From: Excoecaria cochinchinensis
Taxonomy: Eukaryota; Streptophyta; Magnoliopsida; Malpighiales; Euphorbiaceae
DNA: 64,000 bases
Direction of reading: 5' to 3'
Assembly: GCA_947683425.1 (NCBI GenBank)
Contig: CANTUQ010000077.1
Span: forward strand, 4,271,001-4,335,000
Numbering within the stretch: the stretch's first letter is position 1; each line of letters begins with the position of its first letter. A program made the position numbers and the translations under genes. The notes beneath the pieces are model-generated. The model did not search any database and was not told where the DNA came from. It saw nothing but the letters and a program-made list of their open reading frames with translations. Shown one piece after another: positions 12,288-24,244 of this stretch.

Positions 12288-12324
12288 CTAAGCGTTATCG
12301 CTTAGCACGGGTTCTTTTCCCGTG
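12288..12324 (+). other. Double hairpin of the conserved LTR module (B)
   Basis: First hairpin CTAAGCG-TTAT-CGCTTAG (7-bp stem), immediately followed by CACGGG-TTCTTTT-CCCGTG (6-bp stem) and then TAGGTGG. The same pair occurs in seven other LTR copies with compensatory changes. Confidence 0.75.
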
Positions 12325-13761
12325 TAGGTGGCGGGTTCTTCGTGGAGTTGGACATTTGCAGGTCGGCCACTAGAAGTCTTTATTAGATGGAGTTTATGTT
12401 GTGTGTTCCACTGTATTTTTGTATATTGGAATTGATTTTGGGAAATGTAACTTTTTGTAAAGGATGATTTTGTATAAGTATATTTACCTTTACCAAACCG
12501 TTTTGTAAAGCAATATAATTATTATATGTATATGGATTTGGTATATTTTGATTAAATGTACTTGTTTTCTTAACATGTCTTGGGTATATGTATGCGTTTA
12601 TGTGAGTTGTGCGCGTGGCGCCTCGGCATCCTTCCAACGGGGGTAACGGGGAGTTACAATTATTATTATTATTATTATTATTGTGATTTATCATCCTAAG
12701 TATTATTATTATCATTAATATCATTATTTGTATTATTATTATTATTATGTTTGTTGTTACTTTTTATTATTATTATTATTTATTATTACTACTATCATTA
12801 TTATTATTTTTATTATCCTTGTTTATTGTTATAATTTGTTACTAGTATTATTGTTATTATTATTTATATTTTTAGGCATGTAAAATTTTATTGTTAATAT
12901 TTATGTTTTCATGCATGTTGAATTTTATTTTTATTGTTGTTTATGTTTTCATGCTTGGTGAGTTTTATGCTTGTTATCATATATGTTTTTTATGGATGTT
13001 CAAATTGTTAATATGAAAAGTTGCATATTTTATTATGACATTTAATTAATTTGCCATACATGATGCATGTTTATTTATTTTTATTTTAATTATTTTTATT
13101 ACATGTTTAAATTAATTTTTTTTATTACTAACTTCACTTTTATTTGTGTTTCTTTTATTTTCAATACTTATTTTTATGTGCGAGTATTTTTCCATACCAA
13201 GTGGCAGCCGATGGAGTTTTTGAGATGCTTTTTCGGGTGGATTCTCTATTCTTTAGTTTTTTATTTTTGGGTTTATTGCATGTTTATTATGTAATTTTTA
13301 ATAAATTTATTTTCTCATGCACGTTAATAAAAAAAAAATCATAAAAATATTTCTATTTACTAAACTTGGGTTTTTTTAATAAAAATGGGACCAATATCCT
13401 AGTTTCTTCCATCCAAAATAAATTATCACCTAAAATTATTTTCTTTAAACATGCATGTGAGGACCAATGTCCTCATCTTTAACAAATAGCCCATTTTATG
13501 CATGATTTGTTTTTTTTATTTACAATGGGGGTTGTATTCCGCCCCTAATTTTGTTGTAATTTATTTTGCTTTCATTTACTTTATTTACCGCTTTCATTAT
13601 GTGATTGACATGCGCGTTAAATTAAATTGCATTAAAATTGAATGAGAAATGGGATGAAACGCTAAATTCAAAACTCAATTATAAACTTAATCAAGGTATG
13701 AATAAAGGGGAAGTCCCGAACCTTCTCTGGTCTTCGGGCTCAATGAGGTGAGAGAGCTATC

Positions 13762-14069
13762 TCAATGTTCTATTGGGGTGGGGCCTCCAAGACACCTCTT
13801 GTATTCTGTAAAAAGGCTCAAACTTGCACAGTCCTAGGCGCCACGGGGCAAGAAGGCCATCCTAATATTCTATTAGGGTGGGGCCTCCAAAACACCTCTG
13901 GTTTGCCCAAGCACGAGGCGAGAGGGCCATCCTCAATGTTCTATTGGGGTGGGGCCTCCAAGACACCTCCGGCTTGCCCATGATGGACATAGCAGCGCTG
14001 TCTTAGGCTCACTGAGGCTAGATGACCTTTTCCAATGTTCTATTGGGTGGCGACTCCATGAAACCTCCT
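13762..14069 (+). repeat. Four-copy repeat near the 3' end of the A LTR
   Basis: Copies start near 13762, 13861, 13932 and 14032; each contains TTCTATTGGGGTGGGGCCTC and an ACACCTC tail, spaced about 70-100 bp apart. The E LTR has only traces of one or two copies. The last copy contains TGGCGACTCCA, identical to the first 11 bases of the primer-binding site of E. Confidence 0.7.
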
Positions 14070-14180
14070 TGCTGCCCAAAATGGACGCACTTGTAATTTC
14101 TTACAAGTTTTTGTGAACCTCATTCCGAAAGCCCTAAAAGTGGATGGTTCGGGGCGACCCGGGGTTTGGCGCGCATCACA

Positions 14181-15180
14181 ATGGCCATGATGGCAAATTT
14201 TTACCAGTTTATGCAATCTCAGCAGCAGCCTTGGGGCCCTAAATAGTAGTTAGCTCCACCTAGGCAGAGGCCTATTTTGGAACAGATTAAGAGACTGGGA
14301 GCGAAAGATTTTTATGGTCACGATCATTTGACTCCAGTTCAGGCAGAGGAGTGGTTATTTAAGTTAAAGAGGATGTTTGAGACCACTCAGAGCCCACCAG
14401 ATGAGATGCTTCAGGGAGCAGTGGCTTTCCTTCAGGGTCTTGCTTACACTTGGTGGAGTTCAGTCTGTAAACACACTCCAGCTGATCAAGTTACTTGGGG
14501 GTTTTTCCAGGCTCAGTTTGAGAAGAAATATGTCGGTTCTGAGTATAGATCTGCCATGCAAGATGCATTCTGGAGGCTAAGATAGGGAAGTAAGTCAGTT
14601 GCAGAGTACGAGAGAGAGTTCGAGCAGCTTAGTGCCTATCTAGATGATGAGTCCATGATTGAGCAGAAGTTATGCCACAGATTTGAAAGCAGTATGCATA
14701 ATAACATCAGATTGGCTTTGGGTTCTCAAAGACATTTAGATATGAGGTCCTTGGATGAAGAAGTCCTTAGAGTAGAGACTATTATATCAGAAGAGGCTGA
14801 TAGACAGTCTCGTTTAAAGCAAAAGAGGAAACAGGGTAAGTTTTCTGGTGCAGCTAGTCAGAGTAACAAGTTTAGAGGGCCTCTGCAGTCACAGAGCAAT
14901 GCATCAGTAGCACCTGTTATTACTCAGAAGAAACCAGTCGGTAGCAGTGCCCTGGTCACATCCGTAGTTAGTGCAACAAGGGTAGATGACGAGAGCCAGT
15001 TCCACAGTGCCCTCACTGTAAGAAGTTTCATTTGGGCGAGTGCAAATTTTTTAACAGGGCTTGTTTTAGATGTGGGTCCCAAGAACACCAGATCAGAGAT
15101 TGTCCTGAGGCCCATCCGTCTACTGCAGCATCACCAGCTCTGGGTGGAGGGTCAGCCCCTCAGAGAGGACGCGTAGGGGA
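14181..15180 (+). pseudogene. Element C: gag of a Tekay/Del-type chromovirus (degenerate, 5' end lost)
   Basis: Capsid protein of the element. Reading begins in frame right after the A LTR (MAMMANFYQFMQSQQQ, then two TAG stops near 14244). The gag core follows: QIKRLGAKDFYGHD, AEEWLFKLKRMFE, FLQGLAYTWWSSV, SVAEYEREFEQLSAYL, with a TAG at 14583. A frameshift near 14985 moves the two zinc motifs, CPHCKKFHLGEC and CFRCGSQEHQIRDC (C-x2-C-x4-H-x4-C), to another frame (15032). The paired zinc motif and gag wording match the gag of D, so both belong to the Tekay/Del group. A inserted at its 5' side, and the C 5' LTR is not in the window. Confidence 0.8.
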
Positions 15181-15309
15181 GAAGTTCCTCCACAGGCAGT
15201 GTCAGGACCTTCAGTACAGCCACCTCAGGGTCGTACCACTGGACGAGACTATGTTATTAGAGCCCGTGAATAGGATGATGCTCCAGACGTCATTGTTGGT
15301 AAATTCCCA

Positions 15310-15660
15310 TTGCTTTCTCATTCAGTTTATGCTTTGATTGATCCTGGTTCTACGAATTCCTATATTAGTACTGTGGTTGCTCGGGATAAAGGGTTGCATG
15401 ACAGTCAGTTAGACCGGGATATTTTAGTGAGTAATCCTTTGGGGCATAGTGTAGTAGTGAACAAAGTTTATGGAGATTATCCGGTTAGTGCTCAGAGTTT
15501 TATGTTTTCTGCTGATTTGATTGACCTCCCATTTCGAGAGTTTGATGTGATTTTGGGTATGGACTGGTTATCCACTCACCAGGCCACTGTTGATTGTAAG
15601 AGGAAGAGAGTAACTTTAAGAACTGCAGACGATCAGGAGATTGTCATTGTGGGTGAAAGA
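15310..15660 (+). pseudogene. Element C: aspartic protease domain
   Basis: Cuts Gag-Pol. The active-site motif is present as ALIDPGSTNSYIS (D-P-G-S, the chromovirus form), and the C-terminal motif as DVILGMDWLSTHQATVDC. The frame is open from 15310 through the protease into the pre-RT region (ends at 15945), so this domain itself looks intact, although gag and RT around it are broken. Confidence 0.85.
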
Positions 15661-16640
15661 TCAAATTTTTGTTCTGAAATGATTTCAGCTACTGCAGCTA
15701 AAAGACTTATCAGAAAAGGGTGTGTTGCCTACTTGTGCTATGCAATGGAGACTAAAAAGGATGAACTTGAGGCTTTAGATGTGCCTACTGTTCGGGAGTT
15801 TCAGGATATTTTCCCTAAAGAACTTCCAGGTCTACCACCTGATAGAGAGTTAGAGTTTACTATTGACTTAGTACCTGGTACTACACCTATCTCTATTGCT
15901 CCTTACAGTATGGTGCCTTCAGAACTCAGAGAATTGAAGATTTAGTTGTAAGAATTATTTCATAAAGGCTTCATCAGACCGATTGTTTCACCTTGGGGTG
16001 CACCAGTCCTCTTTGTGAAAAAGAAGGATGGATCACTTCAGTTATGTATTGATTATAGACATTTGAATAAAGTCACCATAAAGAACAAGTATCCACTACC
16101 TCGAATTGATGATTTGTTTGATCAGTTGAAAGGTGCGGGCGTGTTTTCCAAGATTGGCTTAAGATCTAGCTACCATCAACTAAAGATTAAAGAGTCAGAT
16201 GTTCCTAAGACAGCTTTTCGCACCAGGTATGGTCATTATGAGTTTATGGTCATGCCTTTTGGATTGACAAATGCTCTTGCAGCTTTTATGGATCTGATGA
16301 ATAGGGTTTTCCACCCTTACTTGGACCAGTTTGTGGTTATTTTTATTGATGATATTTTGTTGTATTCGAAGACTCCAGAGGAGCATCATGAGCATTTGAC
16401 GATTGTTCTGCAGACTCTGAGAGATAAGCAGCTTTACGCCGAATTCAGTAAATGTGAATTCTAGCTAAATGAGGTATCATTTTTGGGTCACGTAGTATCA
16501 ACAGATGGTATTAAAGTTGATCCTAAAAAGACTGAAGCGATCTTTCAGTGGAAGACACCTAGGAGTGTTACCGAGGTTAGGAGTTTTCTTGGCTTGGCCA
16601 GTTATTACAAAAGGTTCGTGAAGGGTTTCTCTTCGATTGC
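15661..16640 (+). pseudogene. Element C: reverse transcriptase (broken, first catalytic Asp lost)
   Basis: Begins after VREFQDIFPKELPGLPPDRE. Two stops (TAG 15943 and TAA six bases later) interrupt the fingers, then KGFIRPIVSPWGAPVLFVKK and DYRHLNKVTIKNKYPLPRID follow. In motif A the usual KIDLRSGYHQ reads KIGLRSSYHQ, so the first catalytic aspartate is glycine. Motif C is intact as VIFIDDILLYS. A TAG at 16462 separates the connection (VSFLGHVVSTDGIKVDPKK, SFLGLASYYKRFVKGFS). A frameshift near 16650 leads into RNase H. Confidence 0.9.
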
Positions 16641-16654
16641 AAAAGAATGTCAAG

Positions 16655-17105
16655 TTTGAATGGTCAGATAAATGTCAGGAGAGCTTTGAGAAGCTTAAGT
16701 GTATGCTGACTGAAGCTCCAGTGTTAGTGCAACCTAAATCTGATAAGGACTTTGTAGTCTTCAGTGATGCTTCCAAAAATGGTTTGGGTTGTGTATTGAT
16801 GTAGGAAGGCAAGGTGATTGCTTATGCCTCCCGACAGCTTAAGACTCATGAGAAGAATTACCCTACTCATGATCTTGAGTTAGCAGCAATTGTATTTGCA
16901 TTGAAGATTTGGAGACATTATCTCTATGGTGAGAGATGCTACATCTATACTGATCACAAGAGTCTGAAGTATTTGCTTACTCAGAAGGAGCTTAACTTGA
17001 GGCAGAGACGTTAGCTTGAATTAATCAAAGACTATGAGTACTTCATTGACTATCATCCTGGTAAAGCTAACATTGTAGCTGATGGTCTCAGTAGGAAGTT
17101 CATGG
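16655..17105 (+). pseudogene. Element C: RNase H domain
   Basis: Removes RNA from the RNA-DNA hybrid. Recognised from VVFSDASKNGLGCVLM (first Asp), VIAYASRQLKTHEKNYPTHD, LELAAIVFALKIWRHYLYG (Glu), YTDHKSLKYLLTQKELN (Asp) and DYHPGKANIVADGLSRK at the end. The acidic positions are kept, but TAG codons at about 16802 and 17012 break the frame. Confidence 0.85.
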
Positions 17106-18640
17106 CTTCTCTATGGGCTATGAATGTTAGCCTGGACTTATCAGATGATGGAGCTTTGATTACAGAAATGCAAGTTAAGCCAGATTTTCTCCAGCAAGTG
17201 AAAGATGCTCAGAAGTAGGATGATCGGTTGTCCACCATTATGGCACAGGTGAACGATGGCCATGTCAGTGATTACTCATTGGGTTCAGATGGTGGGTTAT
17301 ATTACAAACAGAGATTGTGCATTCCTGATCAAGCTGATTTGAGAAAGAATATCCTGTCAGAAGCTCATCACAGCAGCTTCGCCATGCATCTTGGTTGTAA
17401 CAAGATGTATCAGGATTTAAAAATGCTCTATTGGTGGCAAGGCATGAAACATGATGTGACAAAATTTGTGGGTAAGTGTCTGATTTATCAGCAAGTCAAG
17501 GTAGAACATTAACTTCCTTCAGGTTTACTTCAGCCTATTGTCATTCCTAAATGGAAATGGGATAGGGTAACCATGGATTTTGTGTCAGGATTTCCTCTCA
17601 CGAGAAAGAAACATGATTCAGTTTGGGTAATTGTTGATCGACTCACTAAATCAGCTCATTCTGTGCCTATCAGAATGGATTATCCACTATCCCGACTATC
17701 AGAGCTATATATTAGTGAGATTGTAAGACTGCATGGAGTTCCGTCCTCCATCATTTCAGATCGTGATCCGAGATTCACTTCTCAGTTTTGGAAGAGACTT
17801 TAGGAAGCTTTGGGAACTAGATTACATTTCAGTACAGCTTTTCATCCTCAGACTGATGGTCAATCTGAACGTGTAATTCAGATTCTAGAAGATATGTTGA
17901 GATGTTATATACTTGAGTTTGGTAAGCGATGGGAGAGGTACTTGCCTTTAGCAGAATTCGCTTACAACAACAGTTATCAGACTAGTATCAAGATGGCTCC
18001 TTATGAAGCTTTGTATGGTAGAAAGTACAGAACTCCTCTTTGTTGGATAGAGCTCAGTGAGAACAAGATTGTGGGGTCAGATCTGATTCGAGAAACTAAA
18101 GAAAAGGTTCGAGTGATTAAAGATAGACTGAAAGAAGCCATGGATCGACAAAAGTCCTATGCAGATTTAAAGAGGAAAGATATAGAGTTTTAAGTGGGAG
18201 ATAAAGTATTTCTGAAAGTTTCTCCATGGAAGAAGATCCTGAGATTTGGAAAGAAAGGCAAGCTGAGTCCAAGATTCATCGGCCTTTATAAAATTATTCA
18301 GCGGGCTGGACCAGTAGCTTACAGATTGAAGCTTCCACAAGAGTTAGAGAAGATTCATGACGTCTTTCATGTCTCTATGCTTCGAACGTACCGTTCAGAC
18401 CCCAGTCATGTCATCAAGCCTGAAGAAGTTTGAGCTCAGCCAGACATAACTTATGAGGAGTATCCAGTGAAGATCCTGGCTAGAGAAGTGAAGCAGCTCA
18501 GGAACAAACAGATTCCACTAGTGAAGATTCTTTGAAATCACCACAATGTCGAGGAAGCGATGTGGGAATCCGAAGAGACCATGAGATAACAGTATCCCCA
18601 GCTCTTCAGTTCAGGTAAATTTCGAAGACGAAATTTTTAA
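17106..18640 (+). pseudogene. Element C: integrase with decayed chromodomain
   Basis: The zinc finger is seen as AHHSSFAMHLGCNKMYQDLK...KCLIYQQ (second Cys of CxxC is Tyr). All three catalytic residues are present: TMDFVSGFP (Asp), SIISDRDPRFTS (Asp) and TDGQSERVIQ (Glu). Stops occur near 17218, 17510, 17801 and 18191. After VGDKVFLKVSPWK comes the GPY/F-like KLSPRFIGLYKIIQRAGP and VFHVSMLRTYRSDPSHV. The C-terminus (18430-18600) resembles a chromodomain (YEEYPVKILAREVKQLRN, EEAMWESEE), the feature that names chromoviruses, broken by stops. Confidence 0.88.
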
Positions 18641-18654
18641 TTGGTAGGGGAGAA
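18617..18654 (+). other. Element C: pre-polypurine hairpin and polypurine tract
   Basis: AAATTTCG-AAGA-CGAAATTT (18617-18636) forms a perfect 8-bp stem, followed by the polypurine tract GTAGGGGAGAA (18644-18654). The same arrangement, with one mismatch, occurs in D at 55959-55994. Confidence 0.65.
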
Positions 18655-18670
18655 TTAAAATATTTACTTC

Positions 18671-18925
18671 GATGAATAGTAAAAGTGGGCCCAGGTGGGG
18701 CCCATGAATAGTAAAAGTGGACCTCATGAATAGTATTATTATCATTGATTGTGTCCCATGAATAGTAATATCATCATTGACTGGATCCCATGAATAGTAA
18801 TATCATCATTGACTGGGTCCCATAAATAGTGACAGCATCTTTGACTGGGTCTGTGAATAGTTATTGTGGGTCCCGTGAATAGTAATTATGGGTCCCATAA
18901 ATAGTGACTTCAGGGTGAATAGTAC
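18671..18925 (+). repeat. TGAATAGT array in the C LTR
   Basis: About ten copies of a degenerate unit built on GGTCCCATGAATAGTAATAT, 25-40 bp apart. Reverse copies (CTATTCATACGGTACTATTC and variants) lie at 21985-22035, close to the other end of the same LTR. Confidence 0.75.
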
Positions 18926-19815
18926 CCAAAAATATTTTATTTCACCATTAGAAAGAGGATGTTAAATGGAGGATAATGGCATAATCTGGTGTAAAAATGA
19001 GGTCAAATAGGCCCTCGAAAGTCAGTCTGAAGTTGTATCTGGTATGACTGAACTTTGACCTAATTTTTATAAATGGTTAGAGTGGATAAAAGGATTTAAT
19101 GTAGCATGATTAAATGCTTGGAATGATTTTTAGAAATTTTTAACAGCATTAGAATTGTATTTACGGCAAAATCGGACTGAACCGAATTGGACCGGTTTAA
19201 GTGAATCGGACCCCAAACGGACTCCAATTGAGCTGAAATTTTTTAGGGAGACTAATTTTAATATTATAAGAATGATGGAATTATTTGGGAGTGAAAATGA
19301 GTTCTAGAACATTCAATTACATCAAAATAGTGAAAAATGACCCGAAAACTGAATATCGGACCAAATCGGCTCAACCACTTTGGTTGGACCTGGTTCGGTC
19401 CAATTGGACCCATCTAAATACATTCAAATTTCTGGAAATCCCTTGGATTCCCTTTTTTTAGCCACCCTCCTTCTTCCTCTCTTGGCCGAATTCATCCTCC
19501 TCTCTTCTCCACCATTTTTCTTCAATCTTTCCTCCATTTCACCTCAAAATCAAACCTCTCTAACATAATTCAGCTCCTCTAGAATCCATTTGTGGTCTTA
19601 TAATTTCATTTGAAGGAGTAAAAGTGGGTGAAACCTAGACTTGAAAGTTTAGGTGTAAAATTGAGGTAAGAGATTTAAGTGTTTTTAATTTGGTTTTAAG
19701 GTTCCTAAGGGTACTTTAGGATGTGAATAAGATGTTTATGAAGTTTATTTGTTGAAAGGAAATTTGGTTTTGATGAAATCTTAATTTTTGTGGTTGGACA
19801 TAAATATGTCCACTA

Positions 19816-19863
19816 GGTGAAGGAACCTCTAAGCAAGCTAAGGGTAAGGAAAAGGATAATTGA
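19816..19863 (+). CDS. Short conserved LTR reading frame (copy in C)
   Basis: Fifteen codons, GEGTSKQAKGKEKDN, then stop. It lies about 150 bp after a donor-like GAG/GTAAGAG. Of the nine copies it is the only one in an LTR with clear chromovirus pol, so the feature is older than the gag-only LTR family. Translation is not shown. Confidence 0.4.
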   Translation, partial: GEGTSKQAKGKEKDN

Positions 19864-22145
19864 GAGGTGTATTACAAGAATTTGAGGTTTGTGATTGCAA
19901 ATTCCATTTAATTCCATGGTAAAAGTATGGATTTAGGTTATATTTGTGAAGAAAGTATATGATTTATGCATGTTTAATTAAAAATAACATGATATTCATG
20001 CTTAGCGATGTTAAAAATGAAGGTATGGATGATTAAAATGAAGAAATAAATTTTGTGTGAAAAATTCCTTCTTTGGCCGAATGTTAATCATGTGATTTTC
20101 ATATGTTTTCATGATGTTTTATGCATGTTTATGATGGATCTATGGTATTTGGCATGTGAACTAATGAATGGTATGTGTTAGAGCATGCAAACACATCATG
20201 AGGTATGTGATGTATGTATGGCCGAATGTATATCATGTGTAAAGTCATGATTTTGATGTTTTTTCATGGAAATTGATGATATGGTGATGTTATACAACAT
20301 GTAATTGGCCTAAATAAATGATAAAATTGATAAAAAGAATTATTGTAAATAAATTTGGCATATGGGCCGTATGCATGTATGTATGTATGCATGTGTACCA
20401 TGATGAAATAATGAGTTTACATGGCATGTGATGATATAATGATGATAATCTCATGTGTAATGATGAAATGGTATGAAAAAGAATAAGATATTATGATGAT
20501 ATGCCATGAAATATATGTATATCACATTAATAATGTGAAAAATAAAATAATATTGCCCTAGGTAGTGATCTGGTAGTCAAGTTTAGTTCAGGATATGTTG
20601 GCATGCCATGGGGAGATAAGACCGCGGGTGTGAGCATGGCGTCTCACTTTTTAATAGGCCAATGATGGCCCTATTTCACTGTATCTGAATATTTTATTGT
20701 ACTGTACTGTATTTAAAGACATTGGTGGTCCCATAGGTCTTCTCTGGTATTTCTATGAACTTTTGGAGTTCACGTCTCATTTATCCTGTATATAGAGTCT
20801 GCCAGTGTGTTATAGGGGCATAATGGTAAAAACAAGATGAAAATGGTTAAAATATGATTAAAATAATATTTATGTGGAAAAAGGACATAAATATCATTAT
20901 ATAAAAAGTTTGAGGGCAAAATAGTAATTTTATGCATATGTGTGTTAAGAATGGTTAATAAGGGTAAAAATGTAAATAAATGGTTAAATATGAAAATTGG
21001 CCACTTTTTAGAAAAAAAAATGTAATTTGGCATGAAAATGGTAATTAGAGGGTAAAATCGTAATTTGGCATGTAAATTAATGATAAATTGTAATATTAGT
21101 GAATATAATTAAATTAGTGGTATAATAGGAATATTATTGAATTTAAAATGAATCAGTGGCATAATGGTAATATTAGTGAAATTAAAATGAACTAATGGCA
21201 TAAATGAAATTTTGGTGAAGTATAAATGAATTAAGGGTATTTTTGTCATTTTGAAAAATCTTAAGGGCATACATAAAATATTACCATAAGTTAAGGATCA
21301 AATGATAAATAAAATTATTTATGTGATTAATTGTGTAATTGTCCTAATTATGTAATTTAAAGATAATTAAATATAATATTGCATGAATAATTGGTAATTA
21401 AATTAGATATGTTTACTTATGAATATTCAAATGTTATTATTTATTGAATATTATTCATACATGTGAAATTAGTTTAAGTGGAAATTTCTTGAATTGCAAT
21501 TACCACTGGGCATATTTAATGCTTAGCACATAGTTTTATTTGACTGCCTGTAAGTACTCCGTAGGATTTTGGAGCAGTGCATACCTCACACATTTTGGAA
21601 GTGGTATTGAAGAGTATTATTTGGAATACTAAGTATGTTAAGATTTTGGCATGTATACGTCTTATAATATTATTTTGGGTTTTGGTCTCTAATAGATTAT
21701 TATAACTATCACTAGGTTATGTGTGTAGTAGTTTCATTGCATGTGACTAAATGTCTGTGAATGAGTGTTGGGCATGCCTAATAATTGGTAGAAATTAAGT
21801 TAATCCTATTGGTAAAGTAAAAATGTAGGTTTTCAACTCAAAAAAAAAACTGACCAAATGAATAGTACCTCACACAGTTATAGGTCAATCGGCATAATTG
21901 ATAACGAATTAAAATAGTAATATTAAGTTTGATGATTAATTAATAATTGTTAATAAACTTAAGTAAATTGACTTTTCATACAGTACCATTCATACGATTC
22001 TATTCATACGGTACTATTCATATGGCACTATTCAAAAAAAATATTTACCGATTTTGATTAATAGTCTATTGAATAACCTGACTAGTTCAATTAGGTTAAC
22101 CGGATTAAAATGAACAGTAACTTAATCGGAACGTAGGGTGTTACA

Positions 22146-22658
22146 TGTAGTGCTTTTTTTATCATCTAAATCTCCACTCCAATCACTGTCACTATATCCA
22201 ACAAGCTTGTAATCATTAGAAATAGAATAGGACAACCCAAAGTTTATTGTACCTTTGAGGTAGCGAAGAATTCTCTTTGCGACTTTGAGATGAGTGGTTG
22301 TTGGAGATTCTATGTAGTGGCTAACCAATCCAACTGCATAAAGAATATCAGGCCTCGTGCATGTCAGATAGCGTAAGCTTCCAACTAAACTTTTAAAGTA
22401 TGTTGGATCCACGCTTTCTCCTTCATTATGCTTGGACAATTTAACTCCACATTCTACTGGCGTGCTTATCGGTTTGCAGTTTTTCATTTTGAACTTCTTA
22501 AGAATCTCCTTTGTGTAACTTTCTTGTGAGATGAAAATTCCATCTTCTTGTTGTTTAACTTCAATGTCAAGATAGTACGCCATAAGTCCAATGTCTGTCA
22601 TCTCGAATTCTTTTGCCATTTCTTTCTTGAAATCTTTGAACATGTTGGGGTTGCTTCC
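22146..22658 (-). pseudogene. Element F (copia), piece 3: end of RT and start of RNase H
   Basis: Minus-strand Ty1/copia polyprotein. Motifs in order: FKDFKKEMAKEFEMTDIG, MAYYLDIEVKQ, SYTKEILKKFKM, YFKSLVGSLRYLTCTRPDI, AKRILRYLKGTINFGL, and YSDSDWSGDLDDKKSTT, where RNase H stops at the C LTR. The frame is open over the piece. The other end stops at G1. Together with 30404-30467 and 34386-36140 it forms one pol gene. Confidence 0.9.
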
Positions 22659-23053
22659 TGTAACACCCCCTACGTCCCCATTAGAAGGACGCCAGAGAGC
22701 GCTATCGACGCTCACTCGCATACATGCACACATACGCCAAGCTGAAGTATACATTCATACATAAAAACATACGGAGATACAGCGGAAATTAAAACTTTAA
22801 GCAAACACTAGCTGAACATACATTAACTCACATACATACATATAATCATTCAGCGGAAGTGCAGACGAAAGATAAAACGGAGAAATAACTGAAAACTTAA
22901 TTACAATAAGATCCTTACATATAACTACATATATAAAGGACTACAGAATTACAAAATCCAAAACACCGAAGCTGAACAAAATACAAAACTTCTAACTCCT
23001 AGGTGGCCGACCTTGCAGATGCGTGACTTGAACGGAACCAAACCTGCCACCTA

Positions 23054-23137
23054 CACGGGAAAAGAATCCGTGCTAAGCGATAACGCTTAGTGGGGAGAAC
23101 ACACAAGCAACATGGACGGCCATTCGCAATGGTCGTC
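23054..23137 (-). other. Three-hairpin module of G1
   Basis: On the minus strand: GACGACCATT-GCG-AATGGCCGTC (23115-23137), CTAAGCG-TTAT-CGCTTAG (23073-23090), then CACGGATTCTTTTCCCGTG (23054-23072). Order and spacing match H, G2 and I. Confidence 0.75.
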
Positions 23138-24033
23138 AAAGCATAACACCTTCATAATAGCGAATGCATATAGTCCTAACAGATAGATATACATGCTTGC
23201 ATAAAAAGTCATGCATTCAGAAGATCATAACCACATTCATGTACACATTACCTGATTGTTCTTTCCATTATCATAATTATACGGTTACCATATTTCTATA
23301 ATCATACTAAAGCAACCAAAGCAGACAGGATACCATACAGCATACAAGCGATATCATGCAATTACACATACAAATTAACTTTCACTTACCGAACTCACGG
23401 GCATTAGATGTCAGAGATTTCACATGCATAGCTACTAATTATCATGCCTGAAATGTAAACACATGATCACACGCCGAAATCACTACCCTAGGAAAAGCTA
23501 GAGAGAGAACACATAACATAACACAATATTTATAACATTCCATAGTCAAGAGCACATTCATACGTATCTTGATTCACATACTTCACCATAACAGTCAATA
23601 GCACCAAAATCACGTTCATATACATACTTATTAACCATAGCATTCAGTAATTCAAGTTTACATTTATCTACCTATTAATTCATATGCTTATAAACATAAC
23701 TAATCGAATTCACATGCTCATCAGCACAACATAATAAACTATAACCATGGCATTCAAGAGATCATGATCACAGTTGTACACCTTTCAATTCACATACTTA
23801 TGTCCATGATTGATTGTATACGAACACATTCACAATATGATATATGTTGATAATCATGTACGATACACATGCTTGAGTCACATTCAATCCGTTCAGAGAT
23901 TCATAATCACATTCGAGTACATAACTGATTCACACGTCCAGAATTATGCTAATCCAAAAATCACATTCTCTTAATCATATCAGATAAAACAAACAGGATA
24001 CCTACTGACTCAAAATAGTGGATAACGAATGGA

Positions 24034-24141
24034 CTGACAGTACCTTACGGGTACGAATCGAATACAGACATCACCTTATGGGTGCAAATCGAATACAGAC
24101 ATCACCTTACGGGTGCGAATCGAATACAGACATCACCTTAC
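24034..24141 (-). repeat. Tandem repeat, three to four copies of about 36 bp, in G1
   Basis: Units read ATACAGACATCACCTTACGG followed by GTGCGAATCGA. It lies beside the TAGTGGATA stem half. Solo LTR I has a related 31-bp array at 48076-48165. Confidence 0.75.
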
Positions 24142-24244
24142 TAGTATACAGTTCATATTAAGTGACAATGTGTACAAAAATCCATAATTTAACATCCCTA
24201 AATCATGTGAAATAAATAAGATTCTATTGCAAAAATAGGGTAGG

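Larger units (their letters stand above)
9981..12658 (+). mobile_element. Solo LTR B (2678 bp), target duplication ATTAT
   Basis: Starts TGTAACAACCCAAAATAGGC and ends CGGGGAGTTACA. It is flanked by ATTAT at 9976-9980 and 12659-12663; because the flank is an ATT microsatellite the duplication alone is weak, but the ends match the family. In order it holds a donor-like AAAG/GTAAGTGG (near 10520), the short frame (10650-10703), a TCACGGTGG-type palindrome island (11343-11446), the stem TAGTGGATA (11847-11855) with TATCCACTA (12057-12065), and two hairpins at 12288-12324. No coding domain is present, so it is a solo LTR left by recombination between LTRs. Confidence 0.85.
18655..22145 (+). mobile_element. 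Element C: 3' LTR (about 3.5 kb)
   Basis: Starts just after the polypurine tract (the expected TG start seems lost: TAAAATATTT) and ends CGTAGGGTGTTACA at 22145, next to copia coding DNA. It contains a TGAATAGT array at its 5' side (18671-18925), inverted copies near its 3' side (21985-22035), a donor-like GAG/GTAAGAG (about 19665), the short Lys-rich frame (19816-19863), and AT-rich degenerate tandem blocks around 21040-21260. It lacks the GC palindromes and the CTAAGCG hairpin of the other family. The neighbour at 22146 is copia RNase H, so C inserted into F. Confidence 0.75.

Noticed and set aside
12383..12724. Asn-rich minus-strand frame across 12383-12724
   Set aside because: Crosses the B LTR end and the ATT microsatellite; no motif.
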